Under the pieces are notes generated by a model. That model saw nothing but the letters and a program-made list of their open reading frames with translations, was not told where the DNA came from and did no database searches. From Cyanobium sp. CZS25K (GTDB lineage: Bacteria > Cyanobacteriota > Cyanobacteriia > PCC-6307 > Cyanobiaceae), in the NCBI GenBank assembly GCA_030373325.1, contig JAUCZB010000003.1, positions 124,661-188,660 of the forward strand: a stretch of 64,000 nt of DNA, read 5' to 3'. The translations under genes were made by a program, and so were the position numbers. Shown here piece after piece: positions 16,900-26,572 of this stretch (within the stretch, counting starts at the first letter, position 1; each line of letters starts with the position of its first letter).

Positions 16900-18423
16900 A
16901 TGCCCCTGCTGCACTGGCTTACCCGCGATCTCGATATTCACACGGCTACCCACACTCCCTACCGCCTGCTTGAGCACGTGGCGGAGCACTCGCATGGTGA
17001 ACCCGATACTGGAAATATGCTCGTGCAGGGCGACAACTTGGATGCACTGAAAGCACTGCTTCCCTACTACGCAGGCAAGGTGAAGTGCATCTTCATCGAC
17101 CCGCCTTACAACACACGCAGCGCATTTTAGCACTACGACGACAACTTGGAGCATGCAAAGTGGCTTGCGCTAATGTATCCACGCATAGAGCTGCTACATA
17201 GCCTGCTGAGCGAAGACGGCAGCATTTGGGTCACGATTGATGATAATGAAGGCCACTACCTAAAGGTCATCATGGATGAAGTTTTTGGCCGGAAGAACTT
17301 CATAGCCACTGTTGCTTGGGAGAAAGACAAAGGCGGGCGAGGTGATGCCGACATATCATCATCTCATGACATGGTGCTTGCATACGCCATTAATAGGAAG
17401 ATATGGGCCACGAAGAGAAATCTTCTTGAACGCACTGTGGTTCAGGCCGGTCGGTTCCGTAATCCAGACAATGATCCTCGTGGTGCTTGGCGGCAAGGTG
17501 ACGATGGAACAGCAAAGAGTGGAACAGATAAGCAACGCTTCCCCATAACTCTTCCATCTGGACGAGTGGTTCGTCCTAAGGTTGGGCGTTACTGGGCATT
17601 TTCTGAAGAGACATTTAATCTTGCGCTGGCCGAAGGCCGGGTTTATTTCGGCAGGAACGGTGACCGATTGCCAGTCATTAAGCGGTATGCCGACGTAGTC
17701 CGAGAAGGCGTCGCGCCTCGAACATGGTGGCCTGCTGAAGAGGCGGGGACAAATCAGAGTGCCAAACGCGACCATCTGCGCAAGCTTTTGCCAGACATAG
17801 AGCCGTTCGCAACCCCAAAGCCTGAACAGCTACTACGTCTCATCGTTCACATCTCCACCAATCCCGGCGAACTGGTGCTTGACAGCTTCCTAGGATCAGG
17901 CACTACGGCAGCGGTCGCGCACAAGATGGGCCGTCGTTACATCGGCATCGAAATGGGCAACCACGCCATCACCCACTGTGTACCAAGGCTGCAGAAGGTT
18001 ATCGAAGGCGAGCAAGGAGGCATCTCCGAGGCAGTCGGCTGGCAGGGCGGCGGTGGCTTCCGCTTCTACAAACTGGGTGTCCCCGTGTTCGACGAGAACG
18101 GCCAAGTCTCGCCATGTATCCGCTTCGCGCCACTGGCAGCGCACCTGTGGTTTATCTCCACGGGCATCCCCTACAAGGGGAGCGCTACCTCACCTTTCCT
18201 TGGTGAGCACGAAGGCGTCGGCTACTACCTTCTCTTCAACGGCATCCTGGGCGACCTGACCGCTGACGGCGGCAACGTCTTAACCGGGCGCATCCTTGCC
18301 AGCCTGCCAAACCACGATGGGCAGAAGGTCATATTCGGCGAGAGTTGCCGTTTAAGCGCAGAGCGCTTGCAGGCGGAGCGCATTACCTTTCGGCAAATCC
18401 CCTACGAAATTAAGGCGCGTTAG
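16900..18423 (+). pseudogene. mod: Type III DNA adenine methyltransferase (Mod) interrupted by an in-frame TAG
   Basis: The frame runs from ATG 16900 to 18423 with a single internal stop, TAG at 17128-17130 (codon 77). Reading through gives a normal beta-class N6-adenine methyltransferase: LVQGDNLDALKALLPYYAGK, catalytic motif IV DPPYNT, then YDDNLEHAKWLALMYPR, a central target-recognition region, and SAM motif I LDSFLGSGTTAAVAHKMGRRYIGIEM near the C-terminus. Family members usually have Glu at the stop position, so GAG to TAG is the simplest change. The stop falls just after motif IV, so the truncated product cannot methylate. The 3' part could restart at 17155-17210, without motif IV. GC is visibly lower than in flanking genes. 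The downstream res gene is intact. Confidence 0.85.
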
Positions 18424-18436
18424 GAGCACAAGAACA

Positions 18437-21064
18437 ATGGAACTCAAGTCCTTTCAGCGCACTGCGCTCGACACACTCGCCAGCTTCCTCAAACGCTCCC
18501 GCACCCTGGCGAACCCGGAGCAGGCTTTTATCGAGAGCTGGCGTAGCCGTGATTCGCCGCAGACTCCGCCGCCCTACCGCACCATGCCCGGCTTGCCGGG
18601 GGTGCCCAATGTTTGTCTGCGACTGCCCACCGGCGGGGGCAAGACGCTGCTTGCTGCGCATACCGTCGCAATCGCCGGGCGGAACTACTTGGAGCGCGAT
18701 TTTCCTGTGGTGCTTTGGATGGTGCCGACCAACACCATTCGCGTGCAGACCGCAGAAGCGCTCAAGAAGCCAGACCATCCCTACCGTGCAGCGCTCGATG
18801 ATGCATTTGATGGGCGCGTATCGGTGTTCGATGCAGCGGAGATTGCCCAAATACGCCCGCAAGACCTCACCGAGCGCGTAACAGTGATCGTCATCACCAT
18901 TCAGAGCCTACGCACCAGTAACACCGACGGTCGCAGGGCTTATGCCCATTCCGAGAACTACGAACCGCATTTCGTCCACATACCCTCCGACGCGCCAGGT
19001 CTTGAGCGCGCCGAAGACGGGAGGATCAAGTTCTCGTTCGTGAACCTCATGGCGTTTCATCGCCCGCTGATCATTGTGGACGAGGCGCACAAAGCAGGCA
19101 CGAACCTGTCTTTCGACATGCTGGCCGCATTGTGCCCGGCCTGCATCATTGAGTTCACTGCCACGCCAAACACCGACCCAAGGACCGGCAGCAACGTGCT
19201 CTATCGAGCTTCCGCTGCCCAAGTGAAAGGGGCGCAGATGATTAAGCTGCCAATTGTGCTCACTGAGCATCCAGATTGGCGTTCAGCTGTGCATGGTGCC
19301 ATAGAGACACGCTCGCGCCTGGCCGATACCGCTCTGGCTGACCCGCGTTACATTCGCCCGCTAACGCTTTTTCAAGGGCAGGATAGAGGCCAGGAAGTCA
19401 CTGTTGAAGTGCTCAAGGAATATCTCATTGAGAATGAGAATATCCCGGCAGAAAAAATCGCCGTCGCCACTGGGTCTCAACGTGAGCTGGACAGCCTCAA
19501 CTTGTTTGATCCTGCTTGTGTGGTCGATTTCATCATCACAGTTGAAGCGCTCAAGGAAGGCTGGGATTGTTCTTTTGCCTATGTTCTTTGCTCCGTTGCC
19601 AACATCGGTAGCGCAACCGATATTGAACAGCTCCTAGGCCGTGTCCTGCGTATGCCTTATGCCGAAGAGCGAAGCCAACCAGCCTTGAATCGTGCCTATG
19701 CGCACGTTTCCAGCCAGCGCTTCGGGGAGGGTGCAGAGGCTCTCACCGATACGTTGGTGGAAAAAATGGGCTTTGAGCCGGATGAAGCCGCGAGTGTTAT
19801 CGAGCAACGGCAACCCCCCCTGCCCGGCCTTGATACGACTGAAGACCTGTTCAACCAAGTGCCGGTACTACTAGAGACTCTGGATGTTGCGCCAGACCTA
19901 TCAGGGCTAGACCCTGAGGTTGCCGAGCGCGTACAGGTTGAGACTCGCAAAGACGGCACGGTGACTGTCACCGTGCAGGGAGATATTCCGCAAGAGCTTG
20001 AGCAACGGCTTGTCGCCTCAATGACAACCGAGGGCCAAGAGAGGGTGCGTCAGGCTGTGAAACGCCATCGCATTGCACATCGCAACAGCACTTCGCCAGC
20101 TACGCGTGGAGAGAAGTTTCCTGTGCCGCGCCTTTTCCTTGAGGTGCAGGGTGAACTCGAGCTTGTCGAGAAAGATCTCATTCTTGACCTCGGTGGCTGG
20201 AGCCTGAACAACTACGCCGCTGAACTGACGCCAGCTGAGTTCAGCATCCATGAGACAGCTGAGCGCTGGGAAGTGGACTTGCGTGGCGAAAAGGTTGTCT
20301 ACTCGCACATCGAGCAGAGCACCCAGCTTGAAATCGGCTTACTAAAGCTCGACTGGACAGACCTTCGGCTATCGCGTTGGCTTGACAAGGAATGCCGTCA
20401 ACCAGATCTAACCCAGCCAGTCCTTCTGGAGTTCTGTCGCAGAATCGTTGCGCACCTAACCACGACACGCGGACTTGCTTTGAACGATCTATTGCGCTTT
20501 AAATTCCAGCTCGCTAAAGCGGTGCAGCAGAAAATTGCCGCCTACAGACGACAAGCCTTTGCCGCAAACTACCAAACATTTCTCTTTGGCGCCGAAGCGC
20601 ATGTGACGACCAGCGTCTCCGACGGATTCGCGTTCGACAACCTTCCCTACCCTGCAACCTGGCCCTACAGCGGAGCGCTGCAGTTTAGGAAACACTTCTT
20701 CGGCTGCGTCGGCGAGCTGAAGGCGAGTGGTGAAGAGTTTGAATGCGCCAAGCTGCTCGATGCAGCGCCGCAAGTGAAATACTGGGTACGGAACCTTGCG
20801 CAGCGACCGGATGCATCATTTTGGCTGCAAACCTCAACAGATCGCTTCTACCCAGACTTTGTGGCGATGCTGCAGGATGGGAGGGTCTTGGTCGTTGAAT
20901 ACAAGGGCGAGCCTTATGTTACCAATGACGACAGCCGCGAGAAAATAAATGTAGGCGAACTGTGGGCTTCAAAGAGTAATGGCCAGGGTCTGTTCCTCAT
21001 GGCTCAGCTGCGAGACAGCGCAGGCCGAAGCCTTAGTGACCAAATTGCTGCAGTGATTGCTTAG
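18437..21064 (+). CDS. res: Type III restriction endonuclease subunit (Res)
   Basis: 875 aa, uninterrupted. It has an N-terminal SF2 helicase/translocase core with Walker A LPTGGGKT (about residues 63-70), DEAH box IIVDEAHKAG (about 215), FTATPN, and a second RecA lobe with LEGWDCSF-like ALKEGWDCSF and QLLGRVLRMP. A C-terminal PD-(D/E)xK nuclease is visible as PDFVAML followed by VVEYKGE (about 804-823). Type III Res cleaves DNA only in complex with Mod, using ATP. Its start lies 13 bases after mod, as expected for an operon. Codon and base usage share the lower GC of mod, suggesting transfer as one unit. Confidence 0.93.
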   Translation: MELKSFQRTALDTLASFLKRSRTLANPEQAFIESWRSRDSPQTPPPYRTMPGLPGVPNVCLRLPTGGGKTLLAAHTVAIAGRNYLERDFPVVLWMVPTNTIRVQTAEALKKPDHPYRAALDDAFDGRVSVFDAAEIAQIRPQDLTERVTVIVITIQSLRTSNTDGRRAYAHSENYEPHFVHIPSDAPGLERAEDGRIKFSFVNLMAFHRPLIIVDEAHKAGTNLSFDMLAALCPACIIEFTATPNTDPRTGSNVLYRASAAQVKGAQMIKLPIVLTEHPDWRSAVHGAIETRSRLADTALADPRYIRPLTLFQGQDRGQEVTVEVLKEYLIENENIPAEKIAVATGSQRELDSLNLFDPACVVDFIITVEALKEGWDCSFAYVLCSVANIGSATDIEQLLGRVLRMPYAEERSQPALNRAYAHVSSQRFGEGAEALTDTLVEKMGFEPDEAASVIEQRQPPLPGLDTTEDLFNQVPVLLETLDVAPDLSGLDPEVAERVQVETRKDGTVTVTVQGDIPQELEQRLVASMTTEGQERVRQAVKRHRIAHRNSTSPATRGEKFPVPRLFLEVQGELELVEKDLILDLGGWSLNNYAAELTPAEFSIHETAERWEVDLRGEKVVYSHIEQSTQLEIGLLKLDWTDLRLSRWLDKECRQPDLTQPVLLEFCRRIVAHLTTTRGLALNDLLRFKFQLAKAVQQKIAAYRRQAFAANYQTFLFGAEAHVTTSVSDGFAFDNLPYPATWPYSGALQFRKHFFGCVGELKASGEEFECAKLLDAAPQVKYWVRNLAQRPDASFWLQTSTDRFYPDFVAMLQDGRVLVVEYKGEPYVTNDDSREKINVGELWASKSNGQGLFLMAQLRDSAGRSLSDQIAAVIA

Positions 21065-21143
21065 GCTTCTGCCCTTCCCTGAAGTGGCCGAGACCCCCTT
21101 TTTTATGGCCGCAGCGTGCTGCCGTTTTTGGGCAATTTCTTGA

Positions 21144-21176
21144 ACTATCGACAAATAGATTCATTTTGTCGATAGT
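21144..21176. repeat. Perfect 12-bp inverted repeat with 9-bp spacer
   Basis: ACTATCGACAAA (21144-21155) and its exact complement TTTGTCGATAGT (21165-21176) flank TAGATTCAT. A further TCGACAAA lies in direct orientation at about 21234-21241, just before the recombinase start. There is no U-run, so it is not a clear terminator. Arm length and spacer resemble core sites of tyrosine recombinases, and the next gene is a recombinase remnant. Operator use is an alternative. Confidence 0.55.
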
Positions 21177-21244
21177 CTCCAAAGGCACCCCCCGGCTTGC
21201 AAGGGGTTTGGGCCTGCTCAGGAGGCGAATCTCTCGACAAAACG

Positions 21245-21818
21245 ATGAATGACCGAAAACACCTCTCCGGCAGGGAAATAGAGCGCCTCTTGGAGGCTGT
21301 GAAAGGCAGCCGGAAAGAGACCCGCGACCGCTGTCTAGTCCTGTTGATGTTTCGTCATGGCCTCCGGGTCTACGAGGCCTGCGGCCTGGTGCTGGAGCAG
21401 GTGGACATCGAGAGCCGCGTCTTCCACGTCGCCTGCCTCAAGGGGGGGGCTCTCCACCACCCACCCGCTGCGGGGCGACGAAATCTGCGCCATCAAGGCC
21501 TGGCTGGTGGAGTGGGCACGGATGAAAGCCCCAGGGCGGGCGTTCTTCCTCAGTGAGCAGCGCAAGCCCCTGCACCGCTCGACCGTCAACCTGGCCCTAC
21601 GCAAGTACGGCGAGAAGGCCAAGCTCCCGGTGGCCGTCCATCCCCACATGCTGCGCCATGCCTGCGGCTTTGCTCTCGCCGATCAGGGCGCGGACACTCG
21701 CCTCATCCAGGACTATCTCGGGCACCGCAACATCAAGGTCAATGGGTTGCCGAGCCCATCCCCTTCTCGCAGGGCATCGGCGGCACAACAGCGCGGGTCT
21801 TTGACAGTCTTCTGCTGA
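21245..21818 (+). pseudogene. Tyrosine recombinase/integrase, frameshifted and truncated
   Basis: ATG 21245 opens MNDRKHLSGREIERLLEAVK, then RDRCLVLLMFRHGLRVYEAC with the first catalytic Arg. At a run of eight G (21442-21449) the frame shifts; seven G would restore LKGGLSTTHPLRGDEI. The second frame carries HPHMLRHACGFALADQGADT and IQDYLGHRNI, the H-x-x-R and second His region. The expected C-terminal block with the nucleophilic Tyr is absent: after LGHRNI the sequence becomes unrelated. The relic resembles small FimB/XerC-like phage-type integrases. It marks the right part of the accessory island. Confidence 0.8.
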
Positions 21819-22070
21819 GGGCCTTGCCGGCTGGACCCGTCGGGGGCTGAGGCCCTGTAAAGCCGTTGACCGGTGATCAATGGCGTTTGGCTGTTGGCTT
21901 CTAGCTTCGACGTGAGCGCTGGCCTGGCTGCTGATCGTGGCCTCGCTGAGGTGAGCTGCGATCCAGATCATTTCCCGGGTGGCTTCCTGGCGCTCTGGGG
22001 CCCCCGGGCCCCTCCGCCCCGCTGGGGAGGATGATCGTCTCCACGCCTGCCGTTCGACCGGTTCCGCTCC

Positions 22071-23888
22071 ATGCTGCGCATCGCCCACGCCCTGAACAGC
22101 CATCTGCTGGGGGCAGTGGAGAGCGCATTCCCCGAGGCGGCCGCCGCCGCCCGGGAAGCCGGTATGCCGCTGGATCCCCAGCTGGGGCCGGCCTCGAAAC
22201 CGGAGTTCGGCGATTTTCAGGCCAATGGCGCCCTGGCCCTGGCCCGGCCCCTGAAGCTGGCGCCCCGGGCGATTGCCTCGGCGATCGTGGCCCAGCTGGA
22301 GGCGGATCCCGGCTTCGCGGCCCTGTGCCTGCCGCCGGAGATCGCAGGCCCCGGCTTCATCAACCTCACCCTGAGGCCTGAGGTGCTCGCCGCCGAGGTG
22401 GGCCGCCGGCTGGCCGATCCGCGCCTGGGGGTGGAGCCCGTGGCCCCCGGCGGCGCACCGGTGGTGGTGGATTTCTCCAGCCCCAACATCGCCAAGGAGA
22501 TGCACGTGGGGCACCTGCGCTCCACGATCCTCGGCGATGCCCTGGCCCGGGTGCTGGAGTTCCGCGGCCATCCGGTGCTGCGGCTCAACCATGTCGGCGA
22601 CTGGGGCACCCAGTTCGGCATGTTGATCACCCACCTCAAGCAGGTGGCCCCTGAAGCCCTCGACACTGCCGACGCCGTCGACCTGGGCGACCTGGTGGCC
22701 TTCTACCGCCAGGCCAAGGCCCGCTTCGACAGCGACGAAACCTTCCAGACCACCTCCCGCGAGGAGGTGGTGAAGCTGCAGAGCGGCGATCCGGTGTCCC
22801 GCCGGGCCTGGCAGCTGCTGTGCGACCAGTCGCGCCGGGAGTTTCAGCGCCTCTACGACCGCCTCGACATCCGCCTCGACGAGCGCGGCGAATCCTTCTA
22901 CAACCCCTTCCTGGAGGCGGTGGTGGCCGACCTGGCCGCCGCGGGCCTGCTGGTGAGCGATGGCGGTGCCCAATGTGTGTTTCTGGAGGGCCAGGACGGC
23001 ACGGCCAGCCAGGCCCCACCGGTGATCGTGCGCAAGAGCGACGGCGGCTTCAACTACGCCACCACGGATCTCGCGGCCATCCGCTACCGCTTCGGCGCAG
23101 CCCCCGACGGCGACGGCGCCTGCCGGGTGATCTACGTCACCGACGCCGGCCAGGCCAGCCACTTCGCCGGTGTGTTCCAGGTGGCCCGCCGTGCCGGCTG
23201 GATCCCGGAGGGCGGCCATCTGGAGCACGTGCCCTTCGGGCTGGTGCAGGGGGAGGATGGCAAGAAGCTCAAAACCCGCGCCGGCGACACGGTGCGACTC
23301 AAGGAGCTGCTGGATGAGGCGGTGGAGCGCTGCGAAGCCGACCTGCGCCGCCGTCTGGCCGAGGAGGAGCGCCAGGAGGAGGAGTCCTTCATCAGCGAGG
23401 TCGCGACCACCGTCGGCCTGGCGGCGGTGAAGTACGCCGATCTGTCCACCAACCGGATCACCAACTACCAGTTCAGCTTCGATCGCATGCTGGCCCTCAG
23501 CGGCAACACGGCTCCCTATCTGCTTTATGCGGTGGTGCGGATCGCCGGGATCGCCCGCAAAGGGGGGGCGACGGGGGGCGATGCTGCGGCTACTGCGGCC
23601 TTCCCCGACCCCCTGGTGTTCAGCGAGCCCCAGGAATGGGCGCTGGTGCGCCAGTTGCTGCAATTTGACGGCGTGGTTCTGGAGGTGGAGGAGGAACTGC
23701 TGCCCAACCGGCTGTGCAGCTATCTGTTCGAGCTCTCCCAGGTGTTCAACCGCTTCTACGACCAGGTGCCGGTGCTCAGGGCCGAGGAACCCGCCCGTGG
23801 CTCCCGCCTGGCCCTCTGCCGGCTCACGGCCGACACCCTCAGGCTGGGCCTGGGGCTGCTGGGGATTCCCACCCTGGAGCGGATGTGA
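22071..23888 (+). CDS. argS: Arginyl-tRNA synthetase
   Basis: 605 aa class I synthetase. It has an N-terminal Add-1 domain, then the HIGH-type signature in [21 protein letters not shown] (HVGH) and [10 protein letters not shown]. The catalytic insert and [11 protein letters not shown] follow, then an anticodon-binding DALR domain with [22 protein letters not shown]. No KMSKS is expected in most ArgRS; a [15 protein letters not shown] segment takes its place. It charges tRNA-Arg. The gene lies just right of the accessory island, with about 250 bases of apparently non-coding DNA before it. Confidence 0.97.
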   Translation: MLRIAHALNSHLLGAVESAFPEAAAAAREAGMPLDPQLGPASKPEFGDFQANGALALARPLKLAPRAIASAIVAQLEADPGFAALCLPPEIAGPGFINLTLRPEVLAAEVGRRLADPRLGVEPVAPGGAPVVVDFSSPNIAKEMHVGHLRSTILGDALARVLEFRGHPVLRLNHVGDWGTQFGMLITHLKQVAPEALDTADAVDLGDLVAFYRQAKARFDSDETFQTTSREEVVKLQSGDPVSRRAWQLLCDQSRREFQRLYDRLDIRLDERGESFYNPFLEAVVADLAAAGLLVSDGGAQCVFLEGQDGTASQAPPVIVRKSDGGFNYATTDLAAIRYRFGAAPDGDGACRVIYVTDAGQASHFAGVFQVARRAGWIPEGGHLEHVPFGLVQGEDGKKLKTRAGDTVRLKELLDEAVERCEADLRRRLAEEERQEEESFISEVATTVGLAAVKYADLSTNRITNYQFSFDRMLALSGNTAPYLLYAVVRIAGIARKGGATGGDAAATAAFPDPLVFSEPQEWALVRQLLQFDGVVLEVEEELLPNRLCSYLFELSQVFNRFYDQVPVLRAEEPARGSRLALCRLTADTLRLGLGLLGIPTLERM

Positions 23889-23969
23889 GCCCCGGCCAGG
23901 ATCTGCTCCAGGGTGGGGATGCCGCCCCCCTTTAGCTTGGGCACCCAGCACGAACGTCGCCGCGACGCC

Positions 23970-25160
23970 ATGGCGCTTGATCGTTCCTCCGCTCAGGCCC
24001 ACGCCACGACAGCGGCAGGGGGCGAAGCACCGCGGGCACGGCCTGAGGTGGAAACCCTCACGGCCTACAGCGCCCCGCTCGAGGGGCGCCGGGGTCTGCT
24101 GCGGCTCGACTTCAACGAGAACACCATCGGCCCCAGCCCGAAGGTGGTGGAGGCGATCCGCGCCATCCCGGCCGAGCATTACGCCATCTATCCGGAATAC
24201 GACGGCCTGCGGGAGGCGGTGCTGGCCTCCCTTGGCGACCGAGGCCTCTCGCCGGCCCACGTCGGCCTGTTCAACGGCGTGGATGGGGCCATCCATGCCA
24301 TCTTCCAAGCCTTCGGCGCCCCGGGTGAGCGGCTGCTGACCACCAGCCCCACCTTCGGCTACTACACCCCCTGCGCCCGCATGCAGGGCATGGCGATCGA
24401 GGCGATCCCCTACCGCGGCGCCGATTTCGGCTTCCCGTTCGAGGAGATCCTGGCGGCGCTCGACCCCTCCGGATCGGCGGCGGCGGCGGCCCCCCCGCGG
24501 ATCCTGCTGATCTGCAATCCCAACAACCCCACCGGCACCCGGCTGGCGCCAGAGCGCCTCCTGGCGCTGGCGGCGGCGGCGCCCACCACCCTGGTGGTGG
24601 TGGATGAGCTCTACGAGGCCTTCACCGGCGACAGCGTGTTGCCCTGTCTGCGGGAAAGCTGGGCGCCCTGTCCGGGGGCCGAGGGGATGTTCGCCGCTGC
24701 CCCCAACCTTCTGGTCCTGCGCTCCCTGGCCAAGACGGCCGGCCTGGCGGGCCTGCGCATCGGCTTCGCCATCGGCGCGCCGGCGCTGGTGGAGCGGGTG
24801 GGCCGGGTCTGCGGGCCCTACGACGTCAACAGCTTCGCGGTCACCGCCGCCCGTGCCGCCCTGGCCGATCAGGCCTACACCGATGCCTATGTGGCCGAGG
24901 TGCTCAGGGCCCGCGCCTGGCTGCTGGAGGAACTGGGGCGGGCCGGGGTGCGCCACCATGCCGCCGGTGGCAACTACCTGCTGCTCTGGCCCCGCCGGCC
25001 CGCGGCGGCGGTGGAGGCCGATCTGCGTCGGGCAGGCATCCTGGTGCGCTCCATGGCCGGCAAGCCGCTGATCGATGGCTCGCTGCGGGTCAGCCTCGGC
25101 ACCAGCGAGCAGATGGGCCGTTTCTGGGAGGCCTACCGCCGCATTGACGGTCTGGCGTGA
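23970..25160 (+). CDS. hisC: Histidinol-phosphate aminotransferase-type enzyme
   Basis: 396 aa from ATG 23970. It is a fold-type I PLP aminotransferase: RLDFNENTIGPSPKVVEAI, YPEYDGLREAVLASLG, PTFGYYTPCARMQG, CNPNNPTGTRL, VVDELYEAF. The PLP-lysine motif is SLAKTAGLAGLRIGFAIG, and the C-terminal Arg region is SLRVSLGTSEQM. It most likely performs the glutamate-dependent step of histidine synthesis. Cyanobacteria often carry two HisC-like genes, so a role in aromatic amino acid transamination is possible. Confidence 0.88.
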   Translation: MALDRSSAQAHATTAAGGEAPRARPEVETLTAYSAPLEGRRGLLRLDFNENTIGPSPKVVEAIRAIPAEHYAIYPEYDGLREAVLASLGDRGLSPAHVGLFNGVDGAIHAIFQAFGAPGERLLTTSPTFGYYTPCARMQGMAIEAIPYRGADFGFPFEEILAALDPSGSAAAAAPPRILLICNPNNPTGTRLAPERLLALAAAAPTTLVVVDELYEAFTGDSVLPCLRESWAPCPGAEGMFAAAPNLLVLRSLAKTAGLAGLRIGFAIGAPALVERVGRVCGPYDVNSFAVTAARAALADQAYTDAYVAEVLRARAWLLEELGRAGVRHHAAGGNYLLLWPRRPAAAVEADLRRAGILVRSMAGKPLIDGSLRVSLGTSEQMGRFWEAYRRIDGLA

Positions 25161-25181
25161 GGCCTCAGCGCAGCAGAAGCT

Positions 25182-25922
25182 TCAGCGCATCACCTCCACC
25201 ACCACACCTTCCCCCAGCGGGGGCACCACGGAGATCGTGGGGCCAGTGCGGCGCACCGTGGCGCCCACCATGGCCTTCAGGAACGGCTCCACCGACCCTT
25301 GATCACAACTTGCCGGGGGTTTGCCGCTGTTGTACTGCACCGGAATCACGCGGCGGGCCTGCAGGTCCCGGGCCACTTCGGCCGCCTCCTGGCCGGTGTA
25401 GACCTTGCCACCGCCACCCACGCCGATGATCAGCACGTCCGGGCGACCCAGCAGCACGCGGTCGGCTGGACTGAGGCTGCCGGCGGTGCCGCCGAGGTGG
25501 GCGATGTCGAGGCCGCCCTGGCGCCAGCGCCAGAGGGTGGCGCTGCCGAAGCGGCGGCCCCCGACCCGGTCGTGGGGGGCGGCGATGCCCTCGATCTGCA
25601 GGCCGGCCAGCCGGTAGGAGCCCGGTTTGAACAGGAACTTGCCGCTGGCCACCCGCGCGCCTTCGTCCTTGAGCAGGCTGCTGGCCAGGATCACATCGGC
25701 GCTGACGCGGGGCTCGGCCAGGCCGGCGGCGCAGCCCACCGCCTGGAAGGGATTGAGCAGCACCCGGGCACCGCCCCCCTGGATCAGCAGGGCGCTGTGG
25801 CCCAGGTTGGTGATCGTGACACCACCGCCCTTCTGGGCCAGCGCCGGCACCGGCAGGGTGAGCCCGGCCGCCAGGGCCAGGCCCAGGCCGAGGCGGAGTC
25901 CTGTGGCGGTGGGGTCAACCAT
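25182..25922 (-). CDS. Exported metallo-beta-lactamase-fold protein lacking the HxHxDH motif
   Basis: 246 aa from ATG 25922. A signal peptide (LRLGLGLALAAGLTLPVPALA) precedes an UlaG/COG2220-like fold: VTITNLGHSALLIQGGGARVLLNP, IEGIAAPHDRVGG, LDIAHLGGTAGSLSP, DVLIIGVGG and ARRVIPVQYNSG. The usual metal-binding HxHxDH loop is replaced by DVILASSLLKDEGA, so a dinuclear zinc site cannot form in the usual way. Function is unknown, perhaps a non-catalytic or differently catalytic family member. It is the last gene of the minus-strand prfB group. Confidence 0.8.
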   Translation of the reverse strand: MVDPTATGLRLGLGLALAAGLTLPVPALAQKGGGVTITNLGHSALLIQGGGARVLLNPFQAVGCAAGLAEPRVSADVILASSLLKDEGARVASGKFLFKPGSYRLAGLQIEGIAAPHDRVGGRRFGSATLWRWRQGGLDIAHLGGTAGSLSPADRVLLGRPDVLIIGVGGGGKVYTGQEAAEVARDLQARRVIPVQYNSGKPPASCDQGSVEPFLKAMVGATVRRTGPTISVVPPLGEGVVVEVMR

Positions 25923-25966
25923 GGGCGTCGGGTCTGGCCCCACAGGGCCCGTGATGTGGCGCGAAG

Positions 25967-26563
25967 TTAGCAGTGGGACGCCTGGCGCAGAAAATTGGCC
26001 AGCAGTTGGTGACCGGCCTGGGTGAGCACGCTCTCGGGGTGGAACTGCACCCCCTGCAGATGGCGGTGCTGCCGGTGCTGCAGGCCCATGATCGTGCCGT
26101 CCTCGAGCCAGGCCGTGATCTCCAGGCAGTCGGGCAGGCTCTCCCGCTCGGCGATCAGGCTGTGGTAGCGGGTGGCGGTGAGCGGTTCGGGCAGGCCTTC
26201 GAACACCCCGGCGCCCCGGTGGTGCACCGGAGAGGTCTTGCCGTGCATCAGTTCCCTGGCCCGCACCACCCGGCCCCCGAACACCTGGGCCAGGCACTGG
26301 TGGCCCAGGCACACGCCCAGCACCGGCACGGTAGGCCCCAGTTGCCGCAGCACCTCCAGGCACACCCCGGCCTGATCCGGGTCCCCGGGGCCCGGAGAGA
26401 TGAGGATCGCCGCCGGATCGAGCGCCCGGATCTGCTCGAGGTCGAGGGAATCGTTGCGTTCCACCCGCACCTCGGCGGCCAGGGGGTGGTCGGCGGCCAG
26501 TTCACCCAGGTACTGCACCAGGTTGAAGGTGAAGCTGTCGTAGTTGTCGAGGACCAGGAGCAT
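25967..26563 (-). CDS. trpG: Class I glutamine amidotransferase, TrpG/PabA
   Basis: 198 aa. It starts [22 protein letters not shown]. The nucleophile elbow is [15 protein letters not shown] with the catalytic Cys, and the His-Glu pair is in [11 protein letters not shown]. It delivers ammonia from glutamine to a chorismate-using partner, TrpE (anthranilate) or PabB (aminodeoxychorismate). In many bacteria one protein serves both pathways. The partner is not in this window. The start is 9 bases after the dgkA stop. Confidence 0.92.
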   Translation of the reverse strand: MLLVLDNYDSFTFNLVQYLGELAADHPLAAEVRVERNDSLDLEQIRALDPAAILISPGPGDPDQAGVCLEVLRQLGPTVPVLGVCLGHQCLAQVFGGRVVRARELMHGKTSPVHHRGAGVFEGLPEPLTATRYHSLIAERESLPDCLEITAWLEDGTIMGLQHRQHRHLQGVQFHPESVLTQAGHQLLANFLRQASHC

Positions 26564-26572
26564 GGGGTGGGT

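Noticed and set aside
14112..22070. tRNA gene as an island integration site
   Set aside because: I searched by eye for a tRNA-like cloverleaf or a 3' tRNA end at both edges and saw none; a covariance search would be needed to exclude one.
21597..24959. A 1120-codon open frame on the minus strand across argS and hisC
   Set aside because: It is antisense to two well-supported genes and rich in His/Gln/Gly/Arg, typical of shadow frames in GC-rich DNA.
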